The notes: generated by a model from the sequence alone, not told the origin. 64,000 bases of DNA from Microbacterium oleivorans (GCF_013389665.1 NZ_CP058316.1:1736001-1800000); one strand, 5' to 3'. Counted from the first letter of the stretch, positions 9,585 to 17,695 are shown. Numbers and translations are program-made.

Positions 9585-10981
9585 GACGCGTCCTCGCCGA
9601 CGGCGACGAGGGTGCCGCTCCGCGCGAGCAGCCGCCCACCCGGAACGCCGACGGCCTCCGCGGCGCCGGCGTCCGCGCCGATCTCGAACACGACCCGACC
9701 CCGGAGCCAGGTGCGACGCACGCGACCGGTGAGCACCCGGCCGTCGTACGCCGAGATCGGGTTGCGGTGCCGCAACTCGCGGGCGTCGACGCGGACGACG
9801 TCGTCGGGCGCGAAGACGGCGAGGTGCGCGGGAGCGCCCACGGCGATGCGCCCGACGGCGTCGAGGCCCGCGACGGCGGCGGGGCCCGTCGTGAACAGCG
9901 GCAGGATCGTCTCGAGCGGGATGCCCCGGTCTCGCGCCTCGGTCCAGACGGCCGACAGCCCGACCTGCAGCCCCGAGATCCCGCCCCACGCGAGCCCGAA
10001 GTCGCCGTCGCCCGCGCGCTTGAGGTCGACGGTCGAGGGCGAGTGGTCGCTGACGATCGCGTCGATCGTGCCGTCGACGATGCCCTCCCAGAGCAGGTCG
10101 CGGTTCGAGGCCTCGCGGATCGGCGGACAGCACTTGAACTCGGATGCGCCGTCGGGGATGTCCTCGGCGACGATCGTGAGGTAGTGCGGGCACGTCTCGA
10201 CCGTGAGGTCGACGCCGCCCGAGCGGGCTGCGCGGATGGCGGGGAGAGAGCGCGCGTCGCTCAGGTGCAGGATGTGGGCCCGACCCCCGAACTCGCGGGC
10301 CGCGGCGATGACCGCCTCGATCGCGGACGCCTCGCTGGCGGCCGGCCGCGACGCCAGGAACGCGTCGTAGCCCCGGCCGAGGGCGCCGCCGGCCCCGAGC
10401 AGCTCGGGGTCCTCGGCGTGCACGATCAGGCGCGAGCCGAGGTCGGTGATCTCTCGCATCGCGCGGCGCAGCTGAGCGCGGTCGAGGTGGCCGAACTCGT
10501 CGACTCCCGACGGCGCGAGGAAGCACTTGAACCCGTAGACGCCGGCCTCGTGCAACGGGGCGAGGGCGCCGAGGTTCTCGGGCACCGCCCCTCCCCAGAA
10601 GCCGACGTCGACATGGGCGGATGCCTCGGCGGCGGCGCGCTTGACGGCGAGCGCCTCGGCGGTGGTCGTGGGGGGCAGCGAGTTCAGCGGCATGTCGACG
10701 ATCGTCGTGACACCGCCGGCGGCCGCGGCCCGCGTCGCCGAGCCGAAGCCCTCCCACTCGGTGCGGCCGGGTTCGTTGACGTGGACGTGCGAGTCGACCA
10801 GGCCGGGCAGGAGCACCGCGTCGTCGGGGATGCGCACCTCGGCGGCGTCGACGTCGGCGTCCTCGGGCAGGACGGCGGCGATGCGGCCCCCCTCGATCAC
10901 GACGGCCGCCGGGGCGAAGGCCGCGCCGTCGAAGACTCGGCGAGCACGGACGACGACGGGCGGCGGAGGGGATGCGGTCAC
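9581..10981 (-). CDS. allB: Allantoinase
   Basis: 466 residues, cyclic amidohydrolase that opens allantoin to allantoate. Metal centre motifs: GLVDSHVHVNEPGRTEW (HxH), GFKCFLAPSGV (carbamylated Lys), RLIVHAEDPEL (His), AHILHLSDA (His), and Asp in AIVSDHSPS. These match AllB rather than dihydropyrimidinase (GFKCF and SDHSP). The chosen GTG at 10981 has GGGAG about 6 nt upstream and gives the usual family length; an upstream in-frame GTG would add about 14 unconserved residues. It is first of four overlapping or abutting genes (allantoinase, amidase fusion, transaminase, allantoate amidohydrolase). Confidence 0.9.
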   Translation of the reverse strand: MTASPPPPVVVRARRVFDGAAFAPAAVVIEGGRIAAVLPEDADVDAAEVRIPDDAVLLPGLVDSHVHVNEPGRTEWEGFGSATRAAAAGGVTTIVDMPLNSLPPTTTAEALAVKRAAAEASAHVDVGFWGGAVPENLGALAPLHEAGVYGFKCFLAPSGVDEFGHLDRAQLRRAMREITDLGSRLIVHAEDPELLGAGGALGRGYDAFLASRPAASEASAIEAVIAAAREFGGRAHILHLSDARSLPAIRAARSGGVDLTVETCPHYLTIVAEDIPDGASEFKCCPPIREASNRDLLWEGIVDGTIDAIVSDHSPSTVDLKRAGDGDFGLAWGGISGLQVGLSAVWTEARDRGIPLETILPLFTTGPAAVAGLDAVGRIAVGAPAHLAVFAPDDVVRVDARELRHRNPISAYDGRVLTGRVRRTWLRGRVVFEIGADAGAAEAVGVPGGRLLARSGTLVAVGEDAS

Positions 10982-11033
10982 GGAGACTCCCGGGTCGGAT
11001 GGATGCCGCGCGTGCGCGACGCTCACTGTCGGT

Positions 11034-11051
11034 CTAAAGCTATGGGTTAAC
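11034..11051 (-). promoter_or_regulatory. Dyad operator upstream of allantoinase operon
   Basis: CTAAAG-CTATGG-GTTAAC on the plus strand. Its 14-nt core AAGCTATGGGTTAA (11037-11050) is identical to that at 13392-13405 upstream of the NCS1 permease, although the flanks differ. It lies about 55 nt upstream of the allB GTG. Confidence 0.5.
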
Positions 11052-11078
11052 ACGTTACGGGGCGACGCCGCCGCGACG

Positions 11079-11094
11079 GTTACCCCGATGTAAC
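11079..11094 (-). promoter_or_regulatory. GlnR-type box overlapping the racemase 3' end
   Basis: GTTAC-cccgat-GTAAC, which fits gTnAC-n6-GaAAC on either strand with one mismatch. It overlaps the last codons and TAA stop of the racemase gene and precedes the allantoinase operon. A further GTTAC occurs at 11054-11058. Confidence 0.45.
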
Positions 11095-11799
11095 GCTCTC
11101 GTGACGCCGCGGCGGAGGCGCGTACTCCTCGCGCTTGCTCGTGCCCACCCGCATCCGCGCCATCGCCGCGGCGAGTCCGACCGCGGCACCGACCCCGTCC
11201 ACCACGGGAACGCCGACCCGCTCCGTCAGCGCGTGGCAGAGGTCGGCCATCCCGGCGCAGCCGAGCACGATGACGTCGGCCCCGCCCGCCACCTCGGCGG
11301 CGCACAGAGCCGCGATGCGCTCGAAGGCGTCCGACCCGGTGTCCTCCAGGTCGAGCACGGGGATCCCGGAGGCGACGAGCGAGGCGCAGGCCGACGTCAT
11401 CCCGTACCGGGCGAGCAGATCGCGTGCCCGGCCGAGGGTCCGGCCGAGCGTCGTGACCACGGCGAACCGACGGCCGGACAGGGTCGCGACGTGCATCGCG
11501 GCCTCGGCGATGCCGATGACCGGCACATCCACGAGCTCTCGCGCCGCGTCGAGCCCGGGATCACCGAAGCAGGCGACGACGTACGCGTCGCTGCCGCCCG
11601 CGGCGAGGTCGTCCTCGATGAGCTCGACGATCGAGCGCGCAGCGGCGATCTCGTCGAGGTGACTCTCGATCGCGGCCGCCCCGTCGACGGGATGCACCGC
11701 CACGATGTCGACCCCGGGCCCGGCGACCTCCCGCGCGGCGGCGGCGATCTTGTCGGTCATCGCCCGGGAGGTATTGGGGTTGATCAGCGTGATCCTCAC
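11080..11799 (-). CDS. Asp/Glu/hydantoin racemase family, probable allantoin racemase (HpxA-like)
   Basis: 239 residues, typical for HyuE/HpxA. It begins RITLINPNTSRAMT, a near-universal start of the family. The two catalytic Cys are visible: YVVACFGDPGLDAARE (about residue 79) and DVIVLGCAGMADL (about 180). Klebsiella HpxA interconverts allantoin enantiomers, so that allantoinase can use both. The GTG start at 11799 overlaps the permease stop (GTGA), so permease and racemase are cotranscribed. Hydantoin racemase activity is an alternative, but no hydantoinase is nearby. Confidence 0.82.
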   Translation of the reverse strand: MRITLINPNTSRAMTDKIAAAAREVAGPGVDIVAVHPVDGAAAIESHLDEIAAARSIVELIEDDLAAGGSDAYVVACFGDPGLDAARELVDVPVIGIAEAAMHVATLSGRRFAVVTTLGRTLGRARDLLARYGMTSACASLVASGIPVLDLEDTGSDAFERIAALCAAEVAGGADVIVLGCAGMADLCHALTERVGVPVVDGVGAAVGLAAAMARMRVGTSKREEYAPPPRRHESVTSG

Positions 11800-13355
11800 G
11801 CGACGGTCTCCGGCGCGGACTCGGGCAGGGTGCCGTCCGAGATGCCCTCGGTCTCGCCCGCGAACGTCGGGACCTGCCGGTCCCGCCGCTCGAAGAGCAC
11901 GAACGCGGCGAACGCGAGGCCGCATCCGATGAACCAGGTGAAGTTCCCGATCCACGAGACGTCGAACAGCCCCATGTCGGCGAACGTCTTGGGCAGGATC
12001 GCCAGAAGGATCGTGGGGATGCCGGCCACGAGAAGCGTCTTCGTCGCGTTCGGGTTGTAGCCCTTGCGGTACCAGTAGGCCCCGGTCTCGCTCATCGTGA
12101 ACATGTCGTCGGTTCGGATGCGCTGCTTCGCCGCGATGTAGTACCCCGCGATCAGCAGACCGAACAGCGGGCCGATCAAGGCCGCGAGGATGCCGAGCGA
12201 GTAATGGATGGCGGTGGCGTCGGAGTACCAGTTCCAGGGCGTGAGGAACACCGACCCCACGGCGGCGATCATCCCGCCCATGCGCCACGAGATCTTCTGG
12301 GGCGCGACGTTGGAGAAGTCGAAGGCCGGCGCGATGAAGTTGGCGACGATGTTGATGCCGACCGTCGCGGTGACGAACGTCAGCCCGCCCAGCAGGATCG
12401 CGAACGGCGTGTCGATCGCCTCGACGGTGTGGATGGGATCGAGCAGCAGCTCGCCGAAGACCGGCACGGTCGCCGCCGCGGTGAGCACCGTCAGGATCGA
12501 GAAGAACAGGAAGTTCACCGGGAGGCCCCAGAAATTGCCCTTCTTGACCTGGCTGAACGAGCGGCCGTACCGCGCGAAGTCGCCGAAGTTGAGCATCGGG
12601 CCGGCGAAGTAGGCCACCACGATGCCGACCGCCATGGCTATGAGACCGAGGGTGCCCCACAGGTCGTGCGGCGCCGCTGCCGGGTCGGAGAGGTTCAGGT
12701 CGATGTTCTCCCAACCGGCCTGGCTGACGAGGTACACCGCGAGCACGATCATGACGCCGTAGACGGCGGGACCGGCCCAGTCGATGAAGCGGCGGATGAC
12801 CTCCATGCCGTTCCAGAACAGCGCGACCTGCGCGACCCAGAGGATCGAGAACGAGATCCACCCGAGCGCCGAGAGCCCGAGGAAGCTCACGTCGAGAAGA
12901 GCGGCCGAGCCCGGGATGAACTTCAGGAAGATGATGTTCAGCGACTGCGCCGCCAGGAAGGTCTGCACGCCGTACCAGGCGATCGCGATGATGCCCCGGA
13001 TGATCGCGGGGATGTTCGCGCCGCGCACCCCGAAGATGGCGCGGTTCACCACGGGGTACGGCACACCCGTCTTCTGGCTGGGCTTGGCGACCATGTTCGC
13101 GAAGACCTGCACGATCACGATGCCGATCACGAGCGCCACGAGGACCTGCCAGGCCGCGATCCCGAGCGCGAAGAGCGACCCGGCCGTGACGTACCCGCCG
13201 ACCGAGTGCACGTCCGACATCCAGAAGGCGAAGATGTTGTACCAGGTCCACTTCTGCGTGCGGAGCGGAGCGAGATCCTCGTTCGACAGTCGGGGGTCAT
13301 AGCCCCGATCGGGAACCGTCGTCGCGGTGGGCAGGATGTTCGGGGGAGCGGTCAT
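11796..13355 (-). CDS. NCS1 nucleobase/ureide:cation symporter (allantoin/hydantoin-permease type)
   Basis: 519-residue inner-membrane transporter with about 12 membrane segments. Hallmarks of the NCS1 family (Mhp1, PucI): NEDLAPLRTQKWTWYNIFAFWMSD near the N-terminus, IAIAWYGVQTFLAAQSLN in TM3 (Trp and Gln of the substrate site) and the conserved GxxxNxxANFIAPAFDFSN stretch in the middle. Mhp1 carries hydantoins and PucI allantoin. Its translational coupling to the racemase argues for an ureide substrate. ATG start with GGAAGG upstream. The promoter region carries a GlnR-type box and a locus dyad. Confidence 0.87.
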   Translation of the reverse strand: MTAPPNILPTATTVPDRGYDPRLSNEDLAPLRTQKWTWYNIFAFWMSDVHSVGGYVTAGSLFALGIAAWQVLVALVIGIVIVQVFANMVAKPSQKTGVPYPVVNRAIFGVRGANIPAIIRGIIAIAWYGVQTFLAAQSLNIIFLKFIPGSAALLDVSFLGLSALGWISFSILWVAQVALFWNGMEVIRRFIDWAGPAVYGVMIVLAVYLVSQAGWENIDLNLSDPAAAPHDLWGTLGLIAMAVGIVVAYFAGPMLNFGDFARYGRSFSQVKKGNFWGLPVNFLFFSILTVLTAAATVPVFGELLLDPIHTVEAIDTPFAILLGGLTFVTATVGINIVANFIAPAFDFSNVAPQKISWRMGGMIAAVGSVFLTPWNWYSDATAIHYSLGILAALIGPLFGLLIAGYYIAAKQRIRTDDMFTMSETGAYWYRKGYNPNATKTLLVAGIPTILLAILPKTFADMGLFDVSWIGNFTWFIGCGLAFAAFVLFERRDRQVPTFAGETEGISDGTLPESAPETVA

Positions 13356-13388
13356 GGCGTCGGAACCTTCCAGGAGGGGATCTGGAAA

Positions 13389-13406
13389 GTGAAGCTATGG
13401 GTTAAT
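13389..13406 (-). promoter_or_regulatory. Dyad operator upstream of NCS1 permease
   Basis: GTGAAG-CTATGG-GTTAAT on the plus strand, sharing the 14-nt core AAGCTATGGGTTAA with the site at 11037. The right arm is degenerate, but the spacing matches the other four sites. It is 34 nt upstream of the permease ATG, so bound protein could block transcription. Confidence 0.5.
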
Positions 13407-13418
13407 CGGGCCCGCCGG

Positions 13419-13434
13419 GTTTCGCCCATGTAAC
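13419..13434 (-). promoter_or_regulatory. GlnR-type nitrogen-control box
   Basis: Minus strand reads GTTAC-atgggc-GAAAC, an exact gTnAC-n6-GaAAC match, about 64 nt upstream of the permease start. It lies between two locus dyads. Confidence 0.6.
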
Positions 13435-13440
13435 GACGGT

Positions 13441-13458
13441 GTGAAGTTGGAGCTTCAC
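13441..13458 (+). promoter_or_regulatory. Perfect 18-bp dyad GTGAAG-N6-CTTCAC
   Basis: GTGAAG-ttggag-CTTCAC has perfect 6-bp arms. It is placed between the permease and the divergent XRE-cupin gene, about 34 nt ahead of that gene's -10, so it could serve autoregulation as well as repression of the permease. Confidence 0.55.
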
Positions 13459-13491
13459 CCCGTCCGCGGCTGATCACCGCCGCCGCCCGTT

Positions 13492-13497
13492 TAGACT
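13492..13497 (+). promoter_or_regulatory. -10 element, leaderless promoter of XRE-cupin gene 1
   Basis: TAGACT followed by 7 nt and the ATG at 13505; no Shine-Dalgarno sequence lies between. Confidence 0.45.
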
Positions 13498-13504
13498 CGG
13501 CGGC

Positions 13505-14107
13505 ATGTCAGAGCTCGCGCTGGGGACCGGGACAGAGGTGGGCGCCCGGCTGCGAGAGCTGCGACGGCAACGAGGCATGTCGGCGCGCGCCGTCGCCGCC
13601 GCGCTGGGCATCAGCCCCAGCGCGGTGTCGCAGATCGAGCGCGGTGTGCTGCAGCCGAGCGTCTCGCGGCTGCTCGCCATCACCGACGCCCTCGGCGTGC
13701 CCCTCGCCGCCGTGTTCGAGACCGGTGACGGCGCGCCGACCGCGGCGCTCGCGGCGGAGATCGACGGGTTCTCACTGGTCCGCGCCGCCCAGGCGACGAC
13801 GGTCGAGCTCGGCGACGGGGTGACCTTCCGCCGCCTGTCTCCCGGACCGAGCCCGGGCATCGACTACTTCCAGTCGACCTATCCGCCGGGATCGTCGGCC
13901 CACCGCGACTCCGACCTCTTCCGGCACGACGGCTACGAGGTGGGCACCATGCTCTCGGGCGAGCTGACCGTCGATTTCACCGACGAGCGGGTCGTGCTGC
14001 GCCCCGGCGACACGATCAGCTACCCGTGCTCGCGGCCGCACCGCATCCACAACGACGGCGACGAGATCGCCGTCGCGACCTGGCTGATCGTGCATGCGTC
14101 CGCGTGA
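13505..14107 (+). CDS. XRE-family transcriptional regulator with cupin sensor domain (1)
   Basis: 200 residues: an XRE helix-turn-helix at about 12-66 (LRELRRQRGMSARAVAAALG, then SPSAVSQIERGVLQPSVSRL) and a cupin barrel at about 125-195 (HRDSDLFRHDGYEVGTMLSGEL, ending RPHRIHNDGDEIAVATW). Proteins of this form (PuuR and ureide regulators) bind DNA via the N-terminus and sense a small molecule in the cupin. It is divergent from the NCS1 permease and separated by a perfect dyad. It is paralogous to the regulator encoded convergently at 14146-14799. Confidence 0.87.
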   Translation: MSELALGTGTEVGARLRELRRQRGMSARAVAAALGISPSAVSQIERGVLQPSVSRLLAITDALGVPLAAVFETGDGAPTAALAAEIDGFSLVRAAQATTVELGDGVTFRRLSPGPSPGIDYFQSTYPPGSSAHRDSDLFRHDGYEVGTMLSGELTVDFTDERVVLRPGDTISYPCSRPHRIHNDGDEIAVATWLIVHASA

Positions 14108-14145
14108 GCCCGGTCGGGTGCCGTCGCGTGCGACGCGCCGACGCC

Positions 14146-14799
14146 TCAGCGCCCGGTCGGCCCGTCGACCGGCCCCGTCGACCCGACGACCGTGAGCCAC
14201 GTCGCGACCGCGACGCTGTCGGTGCGGTTCGCGACGCGGTGCGGTCGGGATGCCGCGAACGAGAGCGACTCGCCCGGGCCGAGCTCGACCTCGCCGTCGG
14301 CGAACTCGAAGGTGAGCGTGCCCGTCACGACGAGCCCGCTCTCGTAGCCCACGTGCACGAGGAGGCCCCCGTCGACGCTCGAGCTCGCGCCCGGCGGGTA
14401 GGTCGACTCGAAGTGCTCCACACCGCTGATGGGCACGGGCGTGAGCCGCCGGTAGGTGACACCGCCGCCGAGGCGCGCCGTCGTCTCGGCGCCGACCCGG
14501 GCGACGAAGACACCCGGCACCGGCTCGTTCAGCTCGCCGGGGGCATCGGGATCGGGGACCGCTGCGACGGCGTGGTCGTCGAAGATGACCGACACCGGAG
14601 CGCCCAGCACCCCGACGAGCTCGACGAGCCGGTGCACCGACGGCTGCATCGCGCCCGTCTCGATCTGCGACAGCGCGCTGGCCGAGATGCCCATCTCCTG
14701 AGCGACCGAGGCCAGGGAACGCCCCGTCCGGGTGCGCAGCGCCCGCAGGCGGCGCCCGATCGACGCGGGAAGGTCGGGCTCGGCGCGCTGCGGTTCCAC
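14146..14799 (-). CDS. XRE-family transcriptional regulator with cupin sensor domain (2)
   Basis: 217 residues with the same architecture as regulator 1: HTH at about 14-68 (RLRALRTRTGRSLASVAQEMG, SASALSQIETGAMQPS) and a C-terminal cupin (STYPPGASSSVDGG, LVTGTLTFEFADGEVELGPGE, SRPHRVANRTDS). The STYPPG and SRPHR blocks are shared with regulator 1, showing a duplication. The start was set at GTG 14799, where homology begins; an ATG 123 nt upstream would add a divergent extension that runs into the OHCU decarboxylase gene. It is transcribed divergently from the uraD-uraH operon. Confidence 0.82.
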   Translation of the reverse strand: MEPQRAEPDLPASIGRRLRALRTRTGRSLASVAQEMGISASALSQIETGAMQPSVHRLVELVGVLGAPVSVIFDDHAVAAVPDPDAPGELNEPVPGVFVARVGAETTARLGGGVTYRRLTPVPISGVEHFESTYPPGASSSVDGGLLVHVGYESGLVVTGTLTFEFADGEVELGPGESLSFAASRPHRVANRTDSVAVATWLTVVGSTGPVDGPTGR

Positions 14800-14812
14800 G
14801 GCACGATGATAT

Positions 14813-14828
14813 GTAACGCGGGAGAAAC
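14813..14828 (+). promoter_or_regulatory. GlnR-type nitrogen-control box between regulator 2 and uraD
   Basis: GTAAC-gcggga-GAAAC is an exact gTnAC-n6-GaAAC match. A second pair, GTGAC-n6-GTGAC, follows at 14832-14847, just before the uraD ATG at 14852. No copy of the locus dyad is seen here. Confidence 0.58.
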
Positions 14829-14851
14829 GCGGTGACAGTACCGTGACCCGC

Positions 14852-15361
14852 ATGCACCTCGACGAGTTCCACGCCCTGAGCGCGGACGAGGCCCGACGCG
14901 TCGTCGCCGTCTGGGCCCCCATCCCCCGCTGGGTCGAGACCCTGATCGCGGGGCGGCCCTATCGCGACGTCGCGGAGCTGAGCGCCCGGGCACGCGCCGA
15001 GGCGGCCCACTGGAACGACGACGACCTCGACGCCGCGCTCGCGCATCATCCGCGCATCGGCGCCCGCGTCGACGAGCCGGGCGCCGAGGGCGACGCGTCG
15101 CGATCCGAGCAGGCCGCGATGCGGTCGGCATCCGATGACGACACCGCCGCGATCGCCGCGGGCAACCGGCGCTACGAGGAGCGATTCGACCGCGTCTTCC
15201 TCATCCGGGCGGCCGGCCGGACCCCGGGCGAGATGCGGGCCGAGCTCGAGCGGCGCCTCGGCAACGACGACCGCAGCGAGACGGCCGAGGCCCTCGGCCA
15301 GCTCGCCGAGATCGCGCTGCTCCGCCTGTCGCAGACCGTCACCGAGGAGGCGCCGGCATGA
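14852..15361 (+). CDS. uraD: 2-oxo-4-hydroxy-4-carboxy-5-ureidoimidazoline (OHCU) decarboxylase
   Basis: 169 residues, all-helical enzyme producing (S)-allantoin from OHCU. Conserved: FHALSADEA, PIPRWVETLIAGRPY, AALAHHPRIGAR (catalytic HHP-IG, about residues 67-74), SEQAAM, NRRYEERFDRVFLIRAAGR (typical Y-x-x-xFGxxFI-like block) and the C-terminal ELERRLGNDDRSET. The ATG at 14852 is preferred over GTG 14843. Its stop overlaps the uraH ATG by 4 nt. Confidence 0.92.
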   Translation: MHLDEFHALSADEARRVVAVWAPIPRWVETLIAGRPYRDVAELSARARAEAAHWNDDDLDAALAHHPRIGARVDEPGAEGDASRSEQAAMRSASDDDTAAIAAGNRRYEERFDRVFLIRAAGRTPGEMRAELERRLGNDDRSETAEALGQLAEIALLRLSQTVTEEAPA

Positions 15362-15678
15362 CCCACCTGACCACCCACGTGCTGGACGCCTCGACCGGCA
15401 CGCCCGCGGTCGAGGTGAGGATCGAGCTCGCCGACGCCCGGGGAGGCGTCATCGCGACGGGCTCGACCGACACCGACGGACGGCTCGCCCTCGGACCCGA
15501 GCGACTCGAGCCGGGCGTCTACTCGCTGACGTTCGACACCGGCGGGCACTTCGCCCGGACCGGCACCGCGACCTTCTACCCGTCCGCGACCGTCAGCTTC
15601 ACCGTCGGCGACGAGCCCCATGTGCACGTGCCGCTGCTGCTGAGCCCGTTCGGCTACTCCACCTACCGCGGCAGCTGA
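15358..15678 (+). CDS. uraH: 5-hydroxyisourate hydrolase (transthyretin-like)
   Basis: 106 residues, expected size for the family. It begins LTTHVLDASTGTPAVEV with the active-site His, contains the Arg in VRIELAD and the His in VHVPLLLSPFGYSTYRGS, and ends with the diagnostic YRGS tetrapeptide. It hydrolyses the HIU made by urate oxidation and feeds UraD, encoded immediately upstream with a 4-nt overlap. Confidence 0.95.
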   Translation: MTHLTTHVLDASTGTPAVEVRIELADARGGVIATGSTDTDGRLALGPERLEPGVYSLTFDTGGHFARTGTATFYPSATVSFTVGDEPHVHVPLLLSPFGYSTYRGS

Positions 15679-15701
15679 TCGGCAAGCAGCCACCGCGGCA
15701 C

Positions 15702-15741
15702 GTTAAGTACTGGCTTAACAGGTTCGTTACACGGGCTTCAC
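15702..15741 (+). promoter_or_regulatory. Composite control region: perfect dyad plus GlnR-like pentamers
   Basis: GTTAAG-tactgg-CTTAAC (15702-15719) is a perfect 6-6-6 dyad of the locus type. TTAAC (15715), GTTAC (15726) and TTCAC (15737) follow at exact 11-nt steps, the spacing of GlnR half-sites, though only the middle one fits consensus well. It lies 72-111 nt upstream of the second importer operon. Confidence 0.5.
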
Positions 15742-15812
15742 GTCGCGAGCGATCGCGAACCGTTGAATGACGACAGTCCCCTGCACCGTCGCCCTCCTTC
15801 GATCGGAACCCC

Positions 15813-16766
15813 ATGCGCGCACGTTCACCCCGCGTCGTCCTCCTGGCCGCCGTCTCCCTCGCCGCCCTCGTCCTCACCGGCTGCAGCTCCGCCGGCGACG
15901 GCGCCGCGGGCGGCGACGACGTCGAGACCGTCAAGATCGGCACCCTGCGCGGCCAGCCGCACTTCTACCAGCCGTTCCTCTACGCCGACCACGCCGTCGA
16001 CGGCGTCGAGTTCGAGGTCGTGACGCTCGACACCACCCCGGCACTCTCCGACGCCCTCGTCTCGGGCAGCATCGACTTCGCGATCACCGGCGTCACCCCG
16101 ACCATCTCGTCGATCTCGCAGAACCGCGACCTGCGGATCGTCGCGAGCGCCGCCGACGGCGGATCCGGCTTCATCGGCAACGGCGCGGCCTCGCTCGCCG
16201 AGCTCGAGGGCTCGCAGATCGGCATCGTCCAGGGATCGGCTCAGGAGGTCGCCCTGCGGCTGCTGATCGAGGACGCGGGCATGACCCCCGACGACTTCGA
16301 GCTCACCCCCATCCCGGTACCCGAGATGGCCTCGGCCTTCGCCTCCGGCGACATCGACGCGTTCATGGGCGTCGAGATCGGCGTCTCGATCGCCAAGGCG
16401 AACGGCGGCACCGAGGTGGTCGATCCCTACTCCACCGCCATCGGCCGCGTGAACATCGGCCTGGTCACCACCGGCGAGCTGATCGAGGAGAACCCCGAGC
16501 TCGTGCAGCGCGTCGTCGACACCCACGCCGCGACGACCGCGTACATGGCCGACAACATCGAGGAGTGGCTGCCCGGCATGGTCGAGGAGTTCGGCGGCGA
16601 CGAGGAGGTCTTCACCTCGGCGCTCGAGAACTTCTGGCTGCGGTCGGACCTGTCGGACGAGTACGTCGGTCAGCTCGAGGCCCTCGCCGAGGCCATGGCC
16701 TCGATCGGCCTGATCACCGCGACGCCGACCGCCGACTCGATCGTCGACACGAGCTTCGCCGGCTGA
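15813..16766 (+). CDS. NitT/TauT-family ABC importer 2, substrate-binding lipoprotein
   Basis: 317-residue lipoprotein with lipobox LTGC (Cys24). The mature sequence is SsuA/TauA-like: KIGTLRGQPHFYQPFLYA, VTLDTTPALSDALVSGSIDFAITGVTP, GSQIGIVQGSAQEVALRLL, GDIDAFMGVE. It is only distantly similar to the SBP at 312-1421, so the two systems probably see different ligands. It is followed by permease, ATPase and the urate hydroxylase HpxO in one run; the coupling to HpxO suggests urate, xanthine or a related purine as ligand (inference). Confidence 0.85.
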   Translation: MRARSPRVVLLAAVSLAALVLTGCSSAGDGAAGGDDVETVKIGTLRGQPHFYQPFLYADHAVDGVEFEVVTLDTTPALSDALVSGSIDFAITGVTPTISSISQNRDLRIVASAADGGSGFIGNGAASLAELEGSQIGIVQGSAQEVALRLLIEDAGMTPDDFELTPIPVPEMASAFASGDIDAFMGVEIGVSIAKANGGTEVVDPYSTAIGRVNIGLVTTGELIEENPELVQRVVDTHAATTAYMADNIEEWLPGMVEEFGGDEEVFTSALENFWLRSDLSDEYVGQLEALAEAMASIGLITATPTADSIVDTSFAG

Positions 16767-16783
16767 CCCGGGGGAGACGCACC

Positions 16784-17695
16784 ATGACCGACACCGTCCC
16801 GTCCGGGCACGCCGACGACGCAGCGGCCGTCGCCGTCGCGCCGACGAGCGCCCCCGTCCGGCGCCGCCCGCCGGCACGCCGACCCAACCAGCGGGCGGCC
16901 CTCTACCGGTTCCTGCTCGGTCTGCCGGTGCCGTTCCTCTTCGTCGTCCTGTGGCAGATCGGCCGCGACCAGGAGTGGGAGATCCCGCTCGTCGGCATCC
17001 GGATGGCGTTCCTCCCGACGCCGTCCGAGGTGGTGGCCTCGCTCTGGGACTACGGGTTCGGCGGCGTGAACGACGACGCCTTCTCGGGCGACCTCTGGGT
17101 CAACCTGGGCACCTCGGCGCTGCGCGTGCTCGTCGGCTTCGCGATCGCGGCGGCCATCGCGATCCCGCTCGGCATCGTCATGGGCCGGTCGTACACGATG
17201 GACGGACTGTTCGATCCGTTCATCAACCTCTTCCGGCCGATCCCCGCGACCGCGTGGGTGCCGCTCGTCGGGCTGCTGATCGGGTGGGGCGACCAGGCGA
17301 CGATCTTCCTCATCGCGCTGTCGGCGTTCTTCCCGATCGTCCTCGGTGCGATCAGCGGTTCGAAGGAGGTTCCGCCGCGTCTCGTCGAGGCGGGACGCAT
17401 GCTGGGCGCCCGACGCTGGGAGATCCTGACCCAGGTCGTCGTGCCGGCCTCGGCTCCCGCCATCGTCAACGGCCTGCGGGTCGGCCTCGGCATCGCCTGG
17501 GTCGTGCTCGTGCTCGGCGAGTCGGTGGGGGTGAACGTCGGGCTCGGCTCCGCGATCATCCTCGCCCGCGACGTCGTGCGCACCGACATGGTCGTCGTCG
17601 GGATGGTCGCCATCGGCGCGGCCGGCTTCCTCTCCGACCGCATCCTCGTCGGTGCGTTCCGACTGGCCACCCGTGGCCGACCCCTCATCAAGTGA
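16784..17695 (+). CDS. NitT/TauT-family ABC importer 2, permease
   Basis: 303-residue inner-membrane permease with about six membrane segments after a 40-residue Pro/Arg-rich cytoplasmic leader. EAA-type loop ESGRMLGARRWEIL-like (LVEAGRMLGARRWEILTQVV, about residues 203-222). Good ribosome site (GGGGGAG) ahead of the ATG. Only one permease is present, so it should act as a homodimer, unlike the first importer. Confidence 0.88.
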   Translation: MTDTVPSGHADDAAAVAVAPTSAPVRRRPPARRPNQRAALYRFLLGLPVPFLFVVLWQIGRDQEWEIPLVGIRMAFLPTPSEVVASLWDYGFGGVNDDAFSGDLWVNLGTSALRVLVGFAIAAAIAIPLGIVMGRSYTMDGLFDPFINLFRPIPATAWVPLVGLLIGWGDQATIFLIALSAFFPIVLGAISGSKEVPPRLVEAGRMLGARRWEILTQVVVPASAPAIVNGLRVGLGIAWVVLVLGESVGVNVGLGSAIILARDVVRTDMVVVGMVAIGAAGFLSDRILVGAFRLATRGRPLIK

